NCBI GenBank assembly: GCA_963678705.1
Contig: OY783221.1
Location: forward strand, 3,782,001 to 3,846,000
Direction: 5' to 3'
DNA: 64,000 nucleotides
From: Panorpa germanica
Taxonomy: Eukaryota; Arthropoda; Insecta; Mecoptera; Panorpidae
The position numbers were made by a program, and so were the translations under genes. The notes below the pieces were generated by a model. The model ran no database searches. It saw nothing but the letters and a program-made list of their open reading frames with translations, and was not told where the DNA came from. Each line of letters opens with the position of its first letter. The first letter of the stretch is position 1. Shown piece after piece: positions 11,141 to 24,994 of this stretch.

Positions 11141-13125
11141 TTCATAAAATCACCGAAAACCAGTATTTTTTAACTTCATTCCACCATTCATTACAAAACT
11201 TACTAGTAAACAGAAAAGTTGTCTGTCATAATATTTGTATCAGGGTAACATAAACTAACACAACACAATGAATTTTTATTTCAATTCATTCATAAAAAAA
11301 TGGAAAGGAGAATCGTGTATAATATACATGAGAAAATATAGATTTTGTATCAGGGTATCATGAACGTGAAAACTAGTTTCGAAACGTCTTCTAATTTAAA
11401 AAAGCAAAGCACGTCAAATTAAAAATGTATTCAGTATACATTCATTCATAAATACAATAATTTAAATGGCGCAGGCCAGCAGTGGTACCAACCATCCCAA
11501 CTGCTGCTGTCAAATTTTTTGAAAAGCAACGGACGCATTGTTTTCTTCTCTTGTTAGTTTTATATTAAATTAAATAAAAGACAATAAAATATTATATTAT
11601 TATCTTTAACGAAGTTATTTTAGCTTATAAATAGTTATTCAATATGAAAAAGGTTGAAACGAAAACAAAAAGATCCTCTCAAGATCTGGAGCAAAGGATA
11701 ATTTTTTTGGACAGCTAATGTACATAACGTAAAAAATGGTCCATGTAATTATATACATTTTATTAAACAAAATAATTTAAATAATCAATGTATTATTACT
11801 TTTTAGACGTTCCACTCTCAACATTCCTACAATTTAATAAATTCTATTCCAGTAATCTATTCCAACCAATGCAGTCAAAAAATTCGTGAAGATGTTATTA
11901 TGAAGAAGAATATGCAGGTACTAATATTAGTAGAAGTAATAATTTAGCTTTTATAAAAATAATAATCCATTTCATACAGTTCCAGAATATATACTTTCAT
12001 GAATAAAGAGAGTCCAGATTGCCAGCATGTTCGGGGTCCACTTATTGAAGTTACCTTAGTAAATGTCAAATACTCTAGTAGGATGTGACTATTTCTGCTG
12101 CTCCTGTGGACATTTATATGGAAGGTAGTTTTATTTATACTAATATTAATTAGTATACGATGCATTATTTCTATTTTGTGTTTTACAGTATTTCTTGCAG
12201 ATGTTAATTAGTTATCTAAATAATTTTGCAGAGTTCTTTGCCTCATAGAATACGGTTTGAATGAATATATAAAAAGTAAAACTGTCGGAAGGATGTAGAT
12301 TTTCAACAATACATACATTACCTCCACCTCGAAAGCTTCTGTGAAGGATACTAGCACTACTGTGAAGGTTCAGACCTTATGATTTATTGTTATATTATTA
12401 ATCGAAAGGATGTGACTATTTCTGCTGCTCCTGTGGACATTTATATGGGAGGTAGTTTTATTTATACTAATATTAATTAGTATACGATGCATTATTTATT
12501 TTACGTCTTATACAGTACTTCTTGCAGATGTTAATTAGTTTTCTATTCATTTTGCAGATTTCTTTGCCCCATACAATATGGTTCCAATCATTGTATGAAG
12601 AGTAAAATTGTCGAAAGTTTGTAGATTTTCAACAATACATAAATAGCTCCATCTCGAAGGCTTCTGTAAAGGATACTCGCACTACTGTGAAGGTTCAGAC
12701 CTTTGGATTTATTGTTATATTATTAATCGAAAGGATCTGACTATTTCTGCTGCTCCTGTGGACATTTATAGGGATGGTAGCTTTATTTATTTTATTTATC
12801 TATTTTTACAATAGTTTTTGCACAAGTTAATTAGTTTAAATTTTTAATCTTGTTAAAAATGATGAAACTTCAATTTTAGATTTGAAAAAATCATAAATTT
12901 TCTGTTTTTTTATTCTTTAAAAAAGAAGATTATTATAATCTTGTTAAAACTTATTTTAAAAAAAGTTTAATTTTATATTTTAAAAAATCTTAAATTTTTA
13001 GTTTATTTTCTTAAAGAAAGAAGACTATAATCTTGTTAAAAATGATGAAAAGGTTCAATTTTATATTTTTAAAAATCATTAATCTTTAGTTTTTTTTCTT
13101 TAAGAATTAAAATTAAAATTACTTA

Positions 13126-13402
13126 TTTTTTTTTTTTTTTTATTTAATTTATTTAACGTCGGCCTATTTCCGATGCTGAGTCCTATCACCGACGACCTCC
13201 TTCAATGTTGGCAGTATTTATGGTGTCGTGGCCTCATATATGTGGGCTACACCACTGCCTAATAACTGTATGATTATGTATGACCATAATCAATATAAGT
13301 TCATAATAACCAAACCCAGAAAATATATATCTGGTCCGGGGATCGAACCCGAAGACACAGCAGTCGGCGTCAAGCATCAATGCTCTCGCCCACTGTGTCG
13401 TC
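13126..13402 (-). mobile_element. tRNA-derived SINE
   Basis: Read on the minus strand it starts agacgacacagtgggcgag, has a Pol III B-box-like GGGTTCGATCCCCGG near 13335-13350, a unique body, and ends in a poly-A tail (the T-run 13126-13141). It is flanked by direct repeats of taaaattactta (13114-13125 and 13403-13414), and the same site is empty in every other unit. These are hallmarks of LINE-mounted retroposition. GC content is clearly higher than the host unit. The family name is unknown. Confidence 0.85.
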
Positions 13403-13454
13403 TAAAATTACTTAAAATTAAATTAAATATTACAGTAACATATTTCAATTTCAG

Positions 13455-14138
13455 AAAAGAATGGAAAAGACCTATTTATATTTGCAACGTTAGAAAATGC
13501 AACAACTTAAAAGACAATTAAATATAAATCGAGAATATCACAACCCGGGTTGTGGCATTATCAACAGAACTTTTATGGAGGTCAAGAAAAAGATAAACGT
13601 ATAACAGAAACAAGTACACAGCTAGATGCTGGCGCATTGGCATTTTCACCAAATATAATTTTAGGAGTAAAATTATTAGAACCCTGTGTAGATATTAAAG
13701 GGTTTAAGGTAACATATAATAAAAATAAATGTTGTATTTAAAATAATGTATTGTTTTAAAATATATAAATGGTTTTAGGCTGCTGTAAGAAATGGTTCAC
13801 AAGAAGTAAAATACATTGATATTAGCGAAGGTGCCATGGAATCATTTATTCGATTTGATAATCCGGGATCAGTGATATCTTTTCAGAAGATAATTAATAA
13901 AGCAACCACGCCAAACTTAGCATCTCCAATAGATTCAATTGAATTAAATCAACAAATAGCATCAACATATCTGTTAACTGGTGCTCAAGAAAAGGACTAT
14001 TGGTTAAAAATGGCAAAGGACAGAGATGATAAAAGAACTAAGAAAATTAAAATTGAAAAGAAGGGTAGAGATAAATTAATAGCTAAGGTTGCTAAAAATA
14101 CACATATTCACTTTAATGATGATAGTACCTTCAATTGA
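13455..14138 (+). pseudogene. LARP7: LARP7 C-terminal exons, copy L4 (xRRM frame open)
   Basis: The xRRM exon is open. It has MESFIRF where most copies have MEAFIRF, a change shared only with copy L6. The linker has the TAG codon and the 16-bp palindrome (13539-13554), and reads KRQLN where L1-L3 read KKQLN. The SINE sits just upstream, in the preceding intron-like AT-rich block. Confidence 0.85.
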
Positions 14139-15248
14139 ACAATAAATATCAGATATTATTCGATAATAGAAATGTTTAACTATAGTTTTTTTTATTTATA
14201 ATCAATTTGGGCCTTTACCTAAAGTTTATACTTTTGTATGATCATTAAAATGTATTTAATTATCGTCCATTTTTTGTATTTTTTTTGTTTATTACAAAAT
14301 TTTGTAAGAAAGACAACAATTGTGTTTTAACATATGATGGTACATATTTTTTAACGTAATTTTAAATGTTGATTTCAATTTTGCAATTATTTTTAGGTAT
14401 TTTGGTTCATGAAATATCAACATTATTATAAAGTTAAAACAAAATAATGCTTTAATCATTAATTAATTATTCGAAACCTGAGCAGATAGTTAAAAATGGT
14501 TTTCAATTTTAAAGTTAGCATAAAAAGACTACGTTAGAAAACACATATCGCATGTCAATACAAAAAAGTTTTTCTTTTTGTACAAAAATTTGTTGTAATG
14601 GTTTCTTATTTTCATAAAGTAACATTTATGTATAAAAGTTATATTATTTTATTGAATTTGTGTTTTTTTCTTCATAAATCTCTTTGACCTATACAACCTC
14701 TGACGTTCTCATGCAGTTACCAAGCATTGGATTTATTGTTGTATTATTAATCGAAAGGATGTCACTATTTCTGCTGCTCCATGGACATTTATATGAAAGG
14801 TAGCTTTATTTATTCTAATATAACTATTAAATGATGCATTATTTCTATTACGTCTTTTACAGTACTTCTTGCAGATGTTAATTAGTTTTCTATTCATTTT
14901 GCAGAGAGAGAGTTCTTTGCTCATAGAATATTGTTCGAATCAATGTATGAAGAGTAAAAGTGTCTGAAGGATGTAGATTTTCTACAATACAAAAATTATC
15001 TCCACCTCGAAGGCCTCGATGAAATTATTGTTATATTATTAATCGAAAGATTATAAGTGTTAATTAAACATTGTCTATCTATATTTTTAATTGTAAGAAA
15101 TTTTGCTAATGAATAAATAAATAAATTAATTTTTAAAATAAAAAACATTTTTTGTTATTTTTTTAAATATTTATTTTATATATTAAGTTCACTAATAATC
15201 ACCCTATTTATTAAAATATTCTTTGAACAGATAAGGGTTGAAAAATTA

Positions 15249-18200
15249 TTCATAAAATCACCGAAAACCAGTATTTTTTAACTTCATTCCACCATTCATT
15301 ACAAAACTTACTAGTAAACAGAAAAGTTGTCTGTCATAATATTTGTATCAGGGTAACATAAACTAACACAACACAATGAATTTTTATTTCAATTCATTCA
15401 TAAAAAAATGGAAAGGAGAATCGTGTATAATATACATGAGAAAATATAGATTTTGTATCAGGGTATCATGAACGTGAAAACTAGTTTCGAAACGTCTTCT
15501 AATTTAAAAAAGCAAAGCACGTCAAATTAAAAATGTATTCAGTATACATTCATTCATAAATACAATAATTTAAATGGCGCAGGCCAGCAGTGGCACCAAC
15601 CATCCCAACTGTTGCTGTCAAATTTTTTTAAAAGCAACGGACGCATTGTTTTCTTCTCTTGTTAGTTTTATATTAAATTAAATAAAAGACAATAAAATAT
15701 TATATTATTATCTTTAACGAAGTTATTTTAGCTTATAAATAGTTATTCAATATGAAAAAGGTTGAAACGAAAACAAAAAGATCCTCTCAAGATCTGGAGC
15801 AAAGGATAATTTTTTTGGACAGCTAATGTACATAACGTAAAAAATGGTCCATGTAATTATATACATTTTATTAAACAAAATAATTTAAATAATCAATGTA
15901 TTATTACTTTTTAGACGTTCCACTCTCAACATTCCTACAATTTAATAAATTCTATTCCAGTAATCTATTCCAACCAATGCAGTCAAAAAATTCGTGAAGA
16001 TGTTATTATGAAGAAGAATATGCAGGTACTAATATTAGTAGAAGTAATAATTTAGCTTTTATAAAAATAATAATCCATTTCATACAGTTCCAGAATATAT
16101 ACTTTCATGAATAAAGAGAGTCCAGATTGCCAGCATGTTCGGGGTCCACTTATTGAAGTTACCTTAGTAAATGTCAAATACTCTAGTAGGATGTGACTAT
16201 TTCTGCTGCTCCTGTGGACATTTATATGGAAGGTAATTTTATTTATACTAATATTAATTAGTATACGATGCATTATTTCTATTATGTGTTTTACAGTACT
16301 TCTTGCAGATGTTAATTAATTATCTAAATAATTTTGCAGAGTTCTTTGCCTCATAGAATACGGTTTGAATGAATATATAAAAAGTAAAACTGTCGGAAGG
16401 ATGTAGATTTTCAACAATACATACATTACCTCCACCTCGAAAGCTTCTGTGAAGGATACTAGCACTACTGTGAAGGTTCAGACCTTATGATTTATTGTTA
16501 TATTATTAATCGAAAGGATGTGACTATTTCTGCTGCTCCTGTGGACATTTATATGGAAGGTAGTTTTATTTATACTAATATTAATTAGTATACGATGCAT
16601 TATTTCTATTATGTGTTTTACAGTACTTCTTGCAGATGTTAATTAGTTATCTAAATCATTTTGCAGAGTTCTTTGCCTCATAGAATACGGTTTGAATGAA
16701 TATATAAGAAGTAAAACTGTCTGATGGATGTAGATTTTCAACAATACATAAATTACCTCCACCTCGAAAGCTTCTGTGAAGGATACTAGCACTACTATGA
16801 AGGTTCAGACCTTATGATTTATTGTTATATTATTAATCGAAAGGATGTGACTATTTCTGCTGCTCCTGTGGACATTTATATGGGAGGTAGTTTTATTTAT
16901 ACTAATATTAATTAGTATACGATGCATTATTTATTTTACGTCTTATACAGTACTTCTTGCAGATGTTAATTACTTTTCTATTCATTTTGCAGATTTCTTT
17001 GCCCCATACAATATGGTTCGAATCATTGTATGAAGAGTAAAACTGTCGAAAGTTTGTAGATTTTCAACAATACATAAATAGCTCCATCTCGAAGGCTTCT
17101 GTAAAGGATACTCGCACTACTGTGAAGGTTCAGACCTTTGGATTTATTGTTATATTATTAATCGAAAGGATCTGACTATTTCTGCTGCTCCTGTGGACAT
17201 TTATAGGGATGGTAGCTTTATTTATTTTATTTATCTATTTTTACAATAGTTTTTGCACAAGTTAATTAGTTTAAATTTTTAATCTTGTTAAAAATGATGA
17301 AACTTCAATTTTAGATTTGAAAAAATCATAAATTTTCTGTTTTTTTATTCTTTAAAAAAGAAGATTATTATAATCTTGTTAAAACTTATTTTAAAAAAAG
17401 TTTAATTTTATATTTTAAAAAATCTTAAAATTTTAGTTTATTTTCTTAAAGAAAGAAGACTATAATCTTGTTAAAAATGATGAAAAGGTTCAATTTTATA
17501 TTTTTAAAAATCATTAATCTTTAGTTTTTTTTCTTTAAGAATTAAAATTAAAATTACTTAAAATTAAATTAAATATTACAGTAACATATTTCAATTTCAG
17601 AAAAGAATGGAAAAGACCTATTTATATTTGCAACGTTAGAAAATGCAACAACTTAAAAGACAATTAAATATAAATCGAGAATATCACAACCCGGGTTGTG
17701 GCATTATCAACAGAACTTTTATGGAGGTCAAGAAAAAGATAAACGTATAACAGAAACAAGTACACAGCTAGATGCTGGCGCATTGGCATTTTCACCAAAT
17801 ATAATTTTAGGAGTAAAATTATTAGAACCCTGTGTAGATATTAAAGGGTTTAAGGTAACATATAATAAAAATAAATGTTGTATTTAAAATAATGTATTGT
17901 TTTAAAATATATAAATGGTTTTAGGCTGCTGTAAGAAATGGTTCACAAGAAGTAAAATACATTGATATTAGCGAAGGTGCCATGGAAGCATTTATTCGAT
18001 TTGATAATCCGGGATCAGTGATATCTTTTCAGAAGATAATTAATAAAGCAACCACGCCAAACTTAGCATCTCCAATAGATTCAATTGAATTAAATCAACA
18101 AATAGCATCAACATATCTGTTAACTGGTGCTCAAGAAAAAGGGACTATTGGTTAAAAATGGCAAAGGACAGAGATGATAAAAGAACTAAGAAAATTAAAA

Positions 18201-19396
18201 TTGAAAAGAAGGGTAGAGATAAATTAATAGCTAAGGTTGCTAAAAATACACATATTCACTTTAATGATGATAGTACCTTCAATTGAAAAATAAATATCAG
18301 ATATTATTCGATAATAGAAATGTTTAACTATAGTTTTTTTTATTTATAATCAATTTGGGCCTTTACCTAAAGTTTATACTTTTGTATGATCATTAAAATG
18401 TATTTAATTATCGTCCATTTTTTGTATTTTTTTTGTTTATTACAAAATTTTGTAAGAAAGACAACAATTGTGTTTTAACATATGATGGTACATATTTTTT
18501 AACGTAATTTTAAATGTTGATTTCAATTTTGCAATTATTTTTAGGTATTTTGGTTCATGAAATATCAACATTATTATAAAGTTAAAACAAAATAATGCTT
18601 TAATCATTAATTAATTATTCGAAACCTGAGCAGATAGTTAAAAATGGTTTTCAATTTTAAAGTTAGCATAAAAAGACTACGTTAGAAAACACATATCGCA
18701 TGTCAATACAAAAAAGTTTTTCTTTTTGTACAAAAATTTGTTGTAATGGTTTCTTATTTTCATAAAGTAACATTTATGTATAAAAGTTATATTATTTTAT
18801 TGAATTTGTGTTTTTTTCTTCATAAATCTCTTTGACCTATACAACCTCTGACGTTCTCATGCAGTTACCAAGCATTGGATTTATTGTTGTATTATTAATC
18901 GAAAGGATGTCACTATTTCTGCTGCTCCATGGACATTTATATGAAAGGTAGCTTTATTTATTCTAATATAACTATTAAATGATGCATTATTTCTTTTACG
19001 TCTTTTACAGTACTTCTTGCAGATGTTAATTAGTTTTCTATTCATTTTGCAGAGAGAGAGTTCTTTGCTCATAGAATATTGTTCGAATCAATGTATGAAG
19101 AGTAAAAGTGTCTGAAGGATGTAGATTTTCTACAATACAAAAATTATCTCCACCTCGAAGGCCTCGATGAAATTATTGTTATATTATTAATCGAAAGATT
19201 ATAAGTGTTAATTAAACATTGTCTATCTATATTTTTAATTGTAAGAAATTTTGCTAATGAATAAATAAATAAATTAATTTTTAAAATAAAAAACATTTTT
19301 TGTTATTTTTTTAAATATTTATTTTATATATTAAGTTCACTAATAATCACCCTATTTATTAAAATATTCTTTGAACAGATAAGGGTTGAAAAATTA
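15249..19396 (+). repeat. LARP7-derived array unit L5 (long form)
   Basis: This 4148-bp unit carries four 326-bp sub-repeats (16194, 16519, 16846, 17173), one more than standard, which exactly accounts for its length. N-terminal exons start at ATG 15752. The leader patch has 'ggcaccaaccatcccaactg' rather than 'ggtaccaacc'. Confidence 0.95.
17601..18286 (+). pseudogene. LARP7: LARP7 C-terminal exons, copy L5 (frameshifted)
   Basis: The second exon is broken near 18136-18146 by a +2 change of form AAAAAGGG (normal AAAAGG). Copies R2, R3 and R4 carry the same allele, while L1 has a different +2 allele at the same spot. After the stop codon it reads 'gaaaaataaat' rather than 'gaacaataaat', also shared with R2-R4, so these four copies form one sequence type. 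Confidence 0.85.
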
Positions 19397-22300
19397 TTCA
19401 TAAAATCACCGAAAACCAGTATTTTTTTAACTTCATTCCACCATTCATTACAAAACTTACTAGTAAACAGAAAAGTTGTCTGTCATAATATTTGTATCAG
19501 GGTAACATAAACTAACACAACACAATGAATTTTTATTTCAATTCATTCATAAAAAAATGGAAAGGAGAATCGTGTATAATATACATGAGAAAATATAGAT
19601 TTTGTATCAGGGTATCATGAACGTGAAAACTAGTTTCGAAACGTCTTCTAATTTAAAAAAGCAAAGCACGTCAAATTAAAAATGTATTCAGTATACATTC
19701 ATTCATAAATACAATAATTTAAATGGCGCAGGCCAGCAGTGGTACCAACGTGGTACCAACCATCCCAACTGCTGCTGTCAAATTTTTTGAAAAGCAACGG
19801 ACGCATTGTTTTCTTCTCTTGTTAGTTTTATATTAAATTAAATAAAAGACAATAAAATATTATATTATTATCTTTAACGAAGTTATTTTAGCTTATAAAT
19901 AGTTATTCAATATGAAAAAGGTTGAAACGAAAACAAAAAGATCCTCTCAAGATCTGGAGCAAAGGATAATTTTTTTGGACAGCTAATGTACATAACGTAA
20001 AAAATGGTCCATGTAATTATATACATTTTATTAAACAAAATAATTTAAATAATCAATGTATTATTACTTTTTAGACGTTCCACTCTCAACATTCCTACAA
20101 TTTAATAAATTCTATTCCAGTAATCTATTCCAACCAATGCAGTCAAAAAATTCGTGAAGATGTTATTATGAAGAAGAATATGCAGGTACTAATATTAGTA
20201 GAAGTAATAATTTAGCTTTTATAAAAATAATAATCCATTTCATACAGTTCCAGAATATATACTTTCATGAATAAAGAGAGTCCAGATTGCCAGCATGTTC
20301 GGGGTCCACTTATTGAAGTTACCTTAGTAAATGTCAAATACTCTAGTAGGATGTGACTATTTCTGCTGCTCCTGTGGACATTTATATGGAAGGTAGTTTT
20401 ATTTATACTAATATTAATTAGTATACGATGCATTATTTCTATTTTGTGTTTTACAGTATTTCTTGCAGATGTTAATTAGTTATCTAAATAATTTTGCAGA
20501 GTTCTTTGCCTCATAGAATACGGTTTGAATGAATATATAAAAAGTAAAACTGTCGGAAGGATGTAGATTTTCAACAATACATACATTACCTCCACCTCGA
20601 AAGCTTCTGTGAAGGATACTAGCACTACTGTGAAGGTTCAGACCTTATGATTTATTGTTATATTATTAATCGAAAGGATGTGACTATTTCTGCTGCTCCT
20701 GTGGACATTTATATGGGAGGTAGTTTTATTTATACTAATATTAATTAGTATACGATGCATTATTTATTTTACGTCTTATACAGTACTTCTTGCAGATGTT
20801 AATTAGTTTTCTATTCATTTTGCAGATTTCTTTGCCCCATACAATATGGTTCCAATCATTGTATGAAGAGTAAAATTGTCGAAAGTTTGTAGATTTTCAA
20901 CAATACATAAATAGCTCCATCTCGAAGACTTCTGTAAAGGATACTCGCACTACTGTGAAGGTTCAGACCTTTGGATTTATTGTTATATTATTAATCGAAA
21001 GGATCTGACTATTTCTGCTGCTCCTGTGGACATTTATAGGGATGGTAGCTTTATTTATTTTATTTATCTATTTTTACAATAGTTTTTGCACAAGTTAATT
21101 AGTTTAAATTTTTAATCTTGTTAAAAATGATGAAACTTCAATTTTAGATTTGAAAAAATCATAAATTTTCTGTTTTTTTATTCTTTAAAAAAGAAGATTA
21201 TTATAATCTTGTTAAAACTTATTTTAAAAAAAGTTTAATTTTATATTTTAAAAAATCTTAAATTTTTAGTTTATTTTCTTAAAGAAAGAAGACTATAATC
21301 TTGTTAAAAATGATGAAAAGGTTCAATTTTATATTTTTAAAAATCATTAATCTTTAGTTTTTTTTCTTTAAGAATTAAAATTAAAATTACTTAAAATTAA
21401 ATTAAATATTACAGTAACATATTTCAATTTCAGAAAAGAATGGAAAAGACCTATTTATATTTGCAACGTTAGAAAATGCAACAACTTAAAAGACAATTAA
21501 ATATAAATCGAGAATATCACAACCCGGGTTGTGGCATTATCAACAGAACTTTTATGGAGGTCAAGAAAAAGATAAACGTATAACAGAAACAAGTACACAG
21601 CTAGATGCTGGCGCATTGGCATTTTCACCAAATATAATTTTAGGAGTAAAATTATTAGAACCCTGTGTAGATATTAAAGGGTTTAAGGTAACATATAATA
21701 AAAATAAATGTTGTATTTAAAATAATGTATTGTTTTAAAATATATAAATGGTTTTAGGCTGCTGTAAGAAATGGTTCACAAGAAGTAAAATACATTGATA
21801 TTAGCGAAGGTGCCATGGAATCATTTATTCGATTTGATAATCCGGGATCAGTGATATCTTTTCAGAAGATAATTAATAAAGCAACCACGCCAAACTTAGC
21901 ATCTCCAATAGATTCAATTGAATTAAATCAACAAATAGCATCAACATATCTGTTAACTGGTGCTCAAGAAAAGGACTATTGGTTAAAAATGGCAAAGGAC
22001 AGAGATGATAAAAGAACTAAGAAAATTAAAATTGAAAAGAAGGGTAGAGATAAATTAATAGCTAAGGTTGCTAAAAATACACATATTCACTTTAATGATG
22101 ATAGTACCTTCAATTGAACAATAAATATCAGATATTATTCGATAATAGAAATGTTTAACTATAGTTTTTTTTATTTATAATCAATTTGGGCCTTTACCTA
22201 AAGTTTATACTTTTGTATGATCATTAAAATGTATTTAATTATCGTCCATTTTTTGTATTTTTTTTGTTTATTACAAAATTTTGTAAGAAAGACAACAATT

Positions 22301-23227
22301 GTGTTTTAACATATGATGGTACATATTTTTTAACGTAATTTTAAATGTTGATTTCAATTTTGCAATTATTTTTAGGTATTTTGGTTCATGAAATATCAAC
22401 ATTATTATAAAGTTAAAACAAAATAATGCTTTAATCATTAATTAATTATTCGAAACCTGAGCAGATAGTTAAAAATGGTTTTCAATTTTAAAGTTAGCAT
22501 AAAAAGACTACGTTAGAAAACACATATCGCATGTCAATACAAAAAAGTTTTTCTTTTTGTACAAAAATTTGTTGTAATGGTTTCTTATTTTCATAAAGTA
22601 ACATTTATGTATAAAAGTTATATTATTTTATTGAATTTGTGTTTTTTTCTTCATAAATCTCTTTGACCTATACAACCTCTGACGTTCTCATGCAGTTACC
22701 AAGCATTGGATTTATTGTTGTATTATTAATCGAAAGGATGTCACTATTTCTGCTGCTCCATGGACATTTATATGAAAGGTAGCTTTATTTATTCTAATAT
22801 AACTATTAAATGATGCATTATTTCTATTACGTCTTTTACAGTACTTCTTGCAGATGTTAATTAGTTTTCTATTCATTTTGCAGAGAGAGAGTTCTTTGCT
22901 CATAGAATATTGTTCGAATCAATGTATGAAGAGTAAAAGTGTCTGAAGGATGTAGATTTTCTACAATACAAAAATTATCTCCACCTCGAAGGCCTCGATG
23001 AAATTATTGTTATATTATTAATCGAAAGATTATAAGTGTTAATTAAACATTGTCTATCTATATTTTTAATTGTAAGAAATTTTGCTAATGAATAAATAAA
23101 TAAATTAATTTTTAAAATAAAAAACATTTTTTGTTATTTTTTTAAATATTTATTTTATATATTAAGTTCACTAATAATCACCCTATTTATTAAAATATTC
23201 TTTGAACAGATAAGGGTTGAAAAATTA
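19397..23227 (+). repeat. LARP7-derived array unit L6
   Basis: This 3831-bp unit equals 3820 bp plus an 11-bp tandem duplication (gtggtaccaac) near 19739-19760, which is shared only with right-arm unit R2. It has three sub-repeats. N-terminal exons start at ATG 19912. Confidence 0.95.
21434..22117 (+). pseudogene. LARP7: LARP7 C-terminal exons, copy L6 (xRRM frame open)
   Basis: The xRRM exon is open and carries the MESFIRF variant, as in copy L4. The palindrome is the 16-bp form (21518-21533), and the linker TAG is present. This is the last complete left-arm copy before the inversion. Confidence 0.85.
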
Positions 23228-23734
23228 TTCATAAAATCACCGAAAACCAGTATTTTTTAACTTCATTCCACCATTCATTACAAAACTTACTAGTAAACAG
23301 AAAAGTTGTCTGTCATAATATTTGTATCAGGGTAACATAAACTAACACAACACAATGAATTTTTATTTCAATTCATTCATAAAAAAATGGAAAGGAGAAT
23401 CGTGTATAATATACATGAGAAAATATAGATTTTGTATCAGGGTATCATGAACGTGAAAACTAGTTTCGAAACGTCTTCTAATTTAAAAAAGCAAAGCACG
23501 TCAAATTAAAAATGTATTCAGTATACATTCATTCATAAATACAATAATTTAAATGGCGCAGGCCAGCAGTGGCACCAACCATCCCAACTGTTGCTGTCAA
23601 ATTTTTTGAAAAGCAACGGACGCATTGTTTTCTTCTTTTGTTAGTTTTATATTAAATTAAATAAAAGACAATAAAATATTATATTATTATCTTTAACGAA
23701 GTTATTTTAGCTTATAAATAGTTATTCAATATGA
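23228..23734 (+). repeat. truncated array unit L7
   Basis: Leader part of a unit that stops at the start of the decayed N-terminal exon (…caatatga), where the array switches to the opposite orientation. It contains the leader patch in its 'ggcacc…gttgctg' form. Confidence 0.95.
23733..23734. other. inversion junction between array arms
   Basis: Left of this point the sequence follows the unit in plus orientation ('attcaatatga'). Right of it the sequence continues as the reverse complement of an internal sub-repeat position ('gacagttttactcttc'). The two bases GA are shared by both partners, so the breakpoint shows 2-bp microhomology and no inserted sequence. Confidence 0.9.
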
Positions 23735-24619
23735 CAGTTTTACTCTTCATACAATGATTCGAACCATAGGACTATTGTATGGGGCAAAGAACTCTGCAAA
23801 ATGAATAGAAAACTAATTAACATCTGCAAGAAGTACTGCAAAAGACATAAAAGAAATAATGCATCATTTAATAGTTGATATTAGAATAAATAAAACTACC
23901 TTCCATCTAAATATTCACAGGAGCAGCAGAAATAGTCACTTCCTTTCGATTAATAATATAACAATAAATCATAAGGTCTGAACCTTTACAGTAGTGTTAG
24001 TTTCCTTCACAGAAGCTTTCGAGGTGGAAGTAATTTGTGTATTGTTGAAAATCTACATCCCTCCGACAGTTTTACTTTTTATTTATTGATTCGAGCCATG
24101 TTCTATGAGGCAAAGAACTCTGCAAAATGAATAGATAACTAATTAACATCTGCAAGAAGTACTGTAAAACACATAAAAGAAATAATGCACCGTATACTAA
24201 TTAATATTAGTATAAATAAAACTACCTTCCATATAAATGGCCACAGGAGCAGCAGAAATAGTCACATCCTACTAGAGTATTTGACATTTACTAAGGTAAC
24301 TTCAATAAGTGGACCCCGAACATGCTGGCAATCTAGACTCTCTTTATTCATGAAAGTATATATTCTGGAACTGTATGAAATGGATTATTATTTTTATAAA
24401 AGCTAAATTATTACTTCTACTAATATTAGTCTTCATAATAACATCTTCACGAATTTTTTGACTGCATTGGTTGGAATAGATTACTGGAATAGAATTTATT
24501 AAATTGTAGGAATGTTGAGAGTGGAACGTCTAAAAAGTAATAATACATTGATTATTTAAATTATTTTGTTTAATAAAATGTATATAATTACATGGACCAT
24601 TTTTTACGTTATGTACATT

Positions 24620-24994
24620 CCCAGTAAACAATTTGGTGAAGTGTCCTATTTGGTGAAGTTCGAGTCACTCGTACAATTCTATTCTAACGCTTTACAAGTT
24701 CTCTACCTGTCACAGATTTTGTGTTAGTTTTTCATAATAATATTCTTTCTTTTTCCAACATCATTCATTAAGTATTTCTGTTTCTTTCCCACATGGGTAT
24801 ATTTTTATTATCCGGTCATAAATCATAAACCTACTCCGCTTTTAATTCAGCAGTGAACCGTCGTTGCAATGTCTGTAGCTCATAAAAAGGACCTTTCCTT
24901 TGAACGACTGAATAGAAAACGAACACGTTCCAGACAAAAAATTCATGATACGTAATAGAAATTAAGTAGAATTTACTCCAAAATGTTTACTGGG
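24620..24994. mobile_element. 375-bp MITE-like DNA element
   Basis: Inserted only in unit R1; the empty site 'gtacattagctg' is seen in the other units. Ends are inverted: CCCAGTAAACAATTTGG on the left and the complement of CCCAGTAAACATTTTGG on the right (16 of 17 match). It is flanked by the duplicated dinucleotide TT (24618-24619 and 24995-24996). There is no coding capacity, so it is non-autonomous. The interior has a short repeat (atttggtgaag twice near the left end). The superfamily is not identified. Confidence 0.85.

Larger units (their letters stand above)
11141..15248 (+). repeat. LARP7-derived array unit L4 (carries SINE)
   Basis: This 4108-bp unit equals a standard 3820-bp unit plus a 277-bp SINE and its 11-12-bp target duplication. 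It has three sub-repeats (12086, 12412, 12738). The N-terminal exons start at ATG 11644. Confidence 0.95.

Noticed and set aside
13330-13402. Functional tRNA gene at the SINE head
   Set aside because: Has a B-box-like motif but no complete cloverleaf that I can draw, and the flanking duplication and poly-A show it is a SINE.
13228-13521. 97-codon open frame across the SINE in unit L4
   Set aside because: It starts inside the SINE and runs into the LARP7 linker in a chance frame; present in one unit only.
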